Position numbers and translations under genes: made by a program
Shown here: positions 63,339 to 64,000 of the stretch, piece after piece
Position numbering within the stretch: position 1 is the first letter of the stretch
Layout: every line of letters starts with the position of its first letter
Source of the DNA: an uncultured Rhodospirillaceae bacterium
GTDB taxonomy: Bacteria > Pseudomonadota > Alphaproteobacteria > Rhodospirillales > Casp-alpha2
Assembly: GCA_913030825.1 (NCBI GenBank)
Contig: CAJWCU010000009.1
Span: forward strand, 1 to 64,000
DNA length: 64,000 nucleotides
Reading direction: 5' to 3'
The notes under the pieces: model-generated
Database searches by the model: none
Told to the model about the DNA's origin: nothing
Seen by the model: the letters and a program-made list of their open reading frames with translations, nothing else

Positions 63339-63836
63339 ATGGCGAAACCACAGATCATCAATCCGCCGAACAAACTCAAATCCAAGGTGTCCATGGGTGG
63401 GCCCGGCGCCGTCGATCCGGCCCGATTGGCCCGCGCCGAGGCGGTCATCGAAAAAATGACCGAGAGCTACCTGGATTGGGTCGAGACGGATCTTGCAAAG
63501 CTGGAAGGCGAGCTTGCGGCTTTGTCTCCCGGGGCGCCCGACACACAGGAACGGATCGACGTCATTTACCGCGCGGCCCATGACATCAAGGGCCAGGGCG
63601 GCAGCTTCGGTTATCATCTGATGACGGAGATCGGCGCCCTGATGTGCCGCTACATCGAAAACATGGACGGCGCCATGACACAGGAAGACGTCGATCTGAT
63701 GCAGCTTTGCTACAAATCCATGCGCGCCGTCATCACCGGGCGTCTCTCGGGTGACGGCGGCGAGGCGGGGCGGATGGTCCTGGATGGTCTCGGCAAGGTT
63801 GCGGAAAAGGTCAAAGCCACCGGGCACGGCGATTGA
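63339..63836 (+). CDS. Hpt-domain phosphotransfer protein
   Basis: 165 residues. The phospho-accepting motif is YRAAHDIKGQGGSFGYH with His81, in a helical bundle of about 35-150. The first 25 residues (KPQIINPPNKLKSKVSMGG) are a basic, flexible start. It lacks a kinase domain and is probably a shuttle to a receiver such as the CheY-like protein at 62029. No hybrid kinase is in the window. Confidence 0.87.
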   Translation: MAKPQIINPPNKLKSKVSMGGPGAVDPARLARAEAVIEKMTESYLDWVETDLAKLEGELAALSPGAPDTQERIDVIYRAAHDIKGQGGSFGYHLMTEIGALMCRYIENMDGAMTQEDVDLMQLCYKSMRAVITGRLSGDGGEAGRMVLDGLGKVAEKVKATGHGD

Positions 63837-63905
63837 TCCGACGGGCTCGTGCCGGACAACCTTCAATCGAATTTCAATAGACCGTTTACAAAGGACCTAG
63901 GGGAT

Positions 63906-64000
63906 TTAGGCGCCTTCGGCTTCCAATTTGTCGGCGAGATCGTTGAGCCAGCGGACGCGCTGTTCCAGGGCGTCGATATCGTAGTCCAGCCAGACGCCTA
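63906..64000 (-). CDS. Unidentified gene, C-terminal end only (partial)
   Basis: Reverse-strand frame running off the window end. The visible residues finish LADKLEAEGA and a TAA stop; upstream they include GVWLDYDIDALEQRV. The composition is that of an amphipathic helix, but too little is present to name a family. Convergent with the Hpt gene. Confidence 0.5.
   Translation of the reverse strand, partial: GVWLDYDIDALEQRVRWLNDLADKLEAEGA

Noticed and set aside
1-64000. CRISPR arrays, insertion sequences, prophage or attachment sites.
   Set aside because: No regularly spaced repeats, transposase or integrase genes, or phage structural genes were seen in the window.

Overview
The window is a GC-rich chromosomal stretch from an alphaproteobacterium, most likely of Rhodospirillales type (family not resolved). 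Supporting this: the order secY-adk-rpsM-rpsK-rpoA-rplQ with no rpsD or rpmJ in between; an ATP12-type F1 assembly chaperone; DUF2336 and DUF1489 proteins, which I know mainly from alphaproteobacteria; and CheY-like proteins with a shared GPDRRRR tail. There is no rRNA gene, CRISPR array, insertion sequence or prophage. Nearly all bases are coding and the genes look intact.

Region 1 (1-14.7 kb) is one long translation block: the tail of tuf, then the S10, spc and alpha ribosomal protein operons with secY, adk and rpoA, ending at a strong terminator after rplQ. Several gene junctions carry GC-rich hairpins, and a near-consensus promoter with a structured leader drives rpsM.

Region 2 (14.7-28.7 kb) holds a periplasmic HtrA-type protease, rarA, the fluoride channel crcB, an RluC-type pseudouridine synthase, a two-component cluster (OmpR-type regulator, DUF2336 protein, soluble PAS histidine kinase), a structured intergenic segment that may encode a small RNA, two related OmpA-like lipoproteins, a HAD phosphatase overlapping an AsmA-family protein, ATP12, and a CheY-like protein with an altered acidic pocket.

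Region 3 (28.7-49 kb) is framed by the two propionyl-CoA carboxylase subunit genes: pccB at 29 kb and pccA at 46.7 kb. Between them lie a YdbH-like envelope protein, a TauD-type dioxygenase with a class III CoA-transferase under a palindromic operator, an HxlR regulator with a large inverted repeat, an Old Yellow Enzyme, an HI0933-type flavoprotein, a LysR regulator beside an exported SGNH-like protein, and a reverse-strand group of transporter, N-carbamoyl amino acid hydrolase, quinone reductase and TPR/2OG-oxygenase.

Region 4 (49-64 kb) holds a chemoreceptor, a GlcG/HbpS-like exported protein divergent from a metallo-beta-lactamase-fold protein lacking most of its metal-binding motif, lipB, a tRNA-Leu, mgtE, and a MerR regulator with a perfect 16-bp palindrome. 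The regulator is followed by acyl-CoA-type metabolism genes (thiolase, SDR, HCCA isomerase, rhodanese, methylglutaconyl-CoA hydratase-like), which suggests a branched-chain acyl-CoA regulon. A second CheY-like protein and an Hpt protein follow, and the window ends in the 3' end of an unidentified reverse-strand gene.
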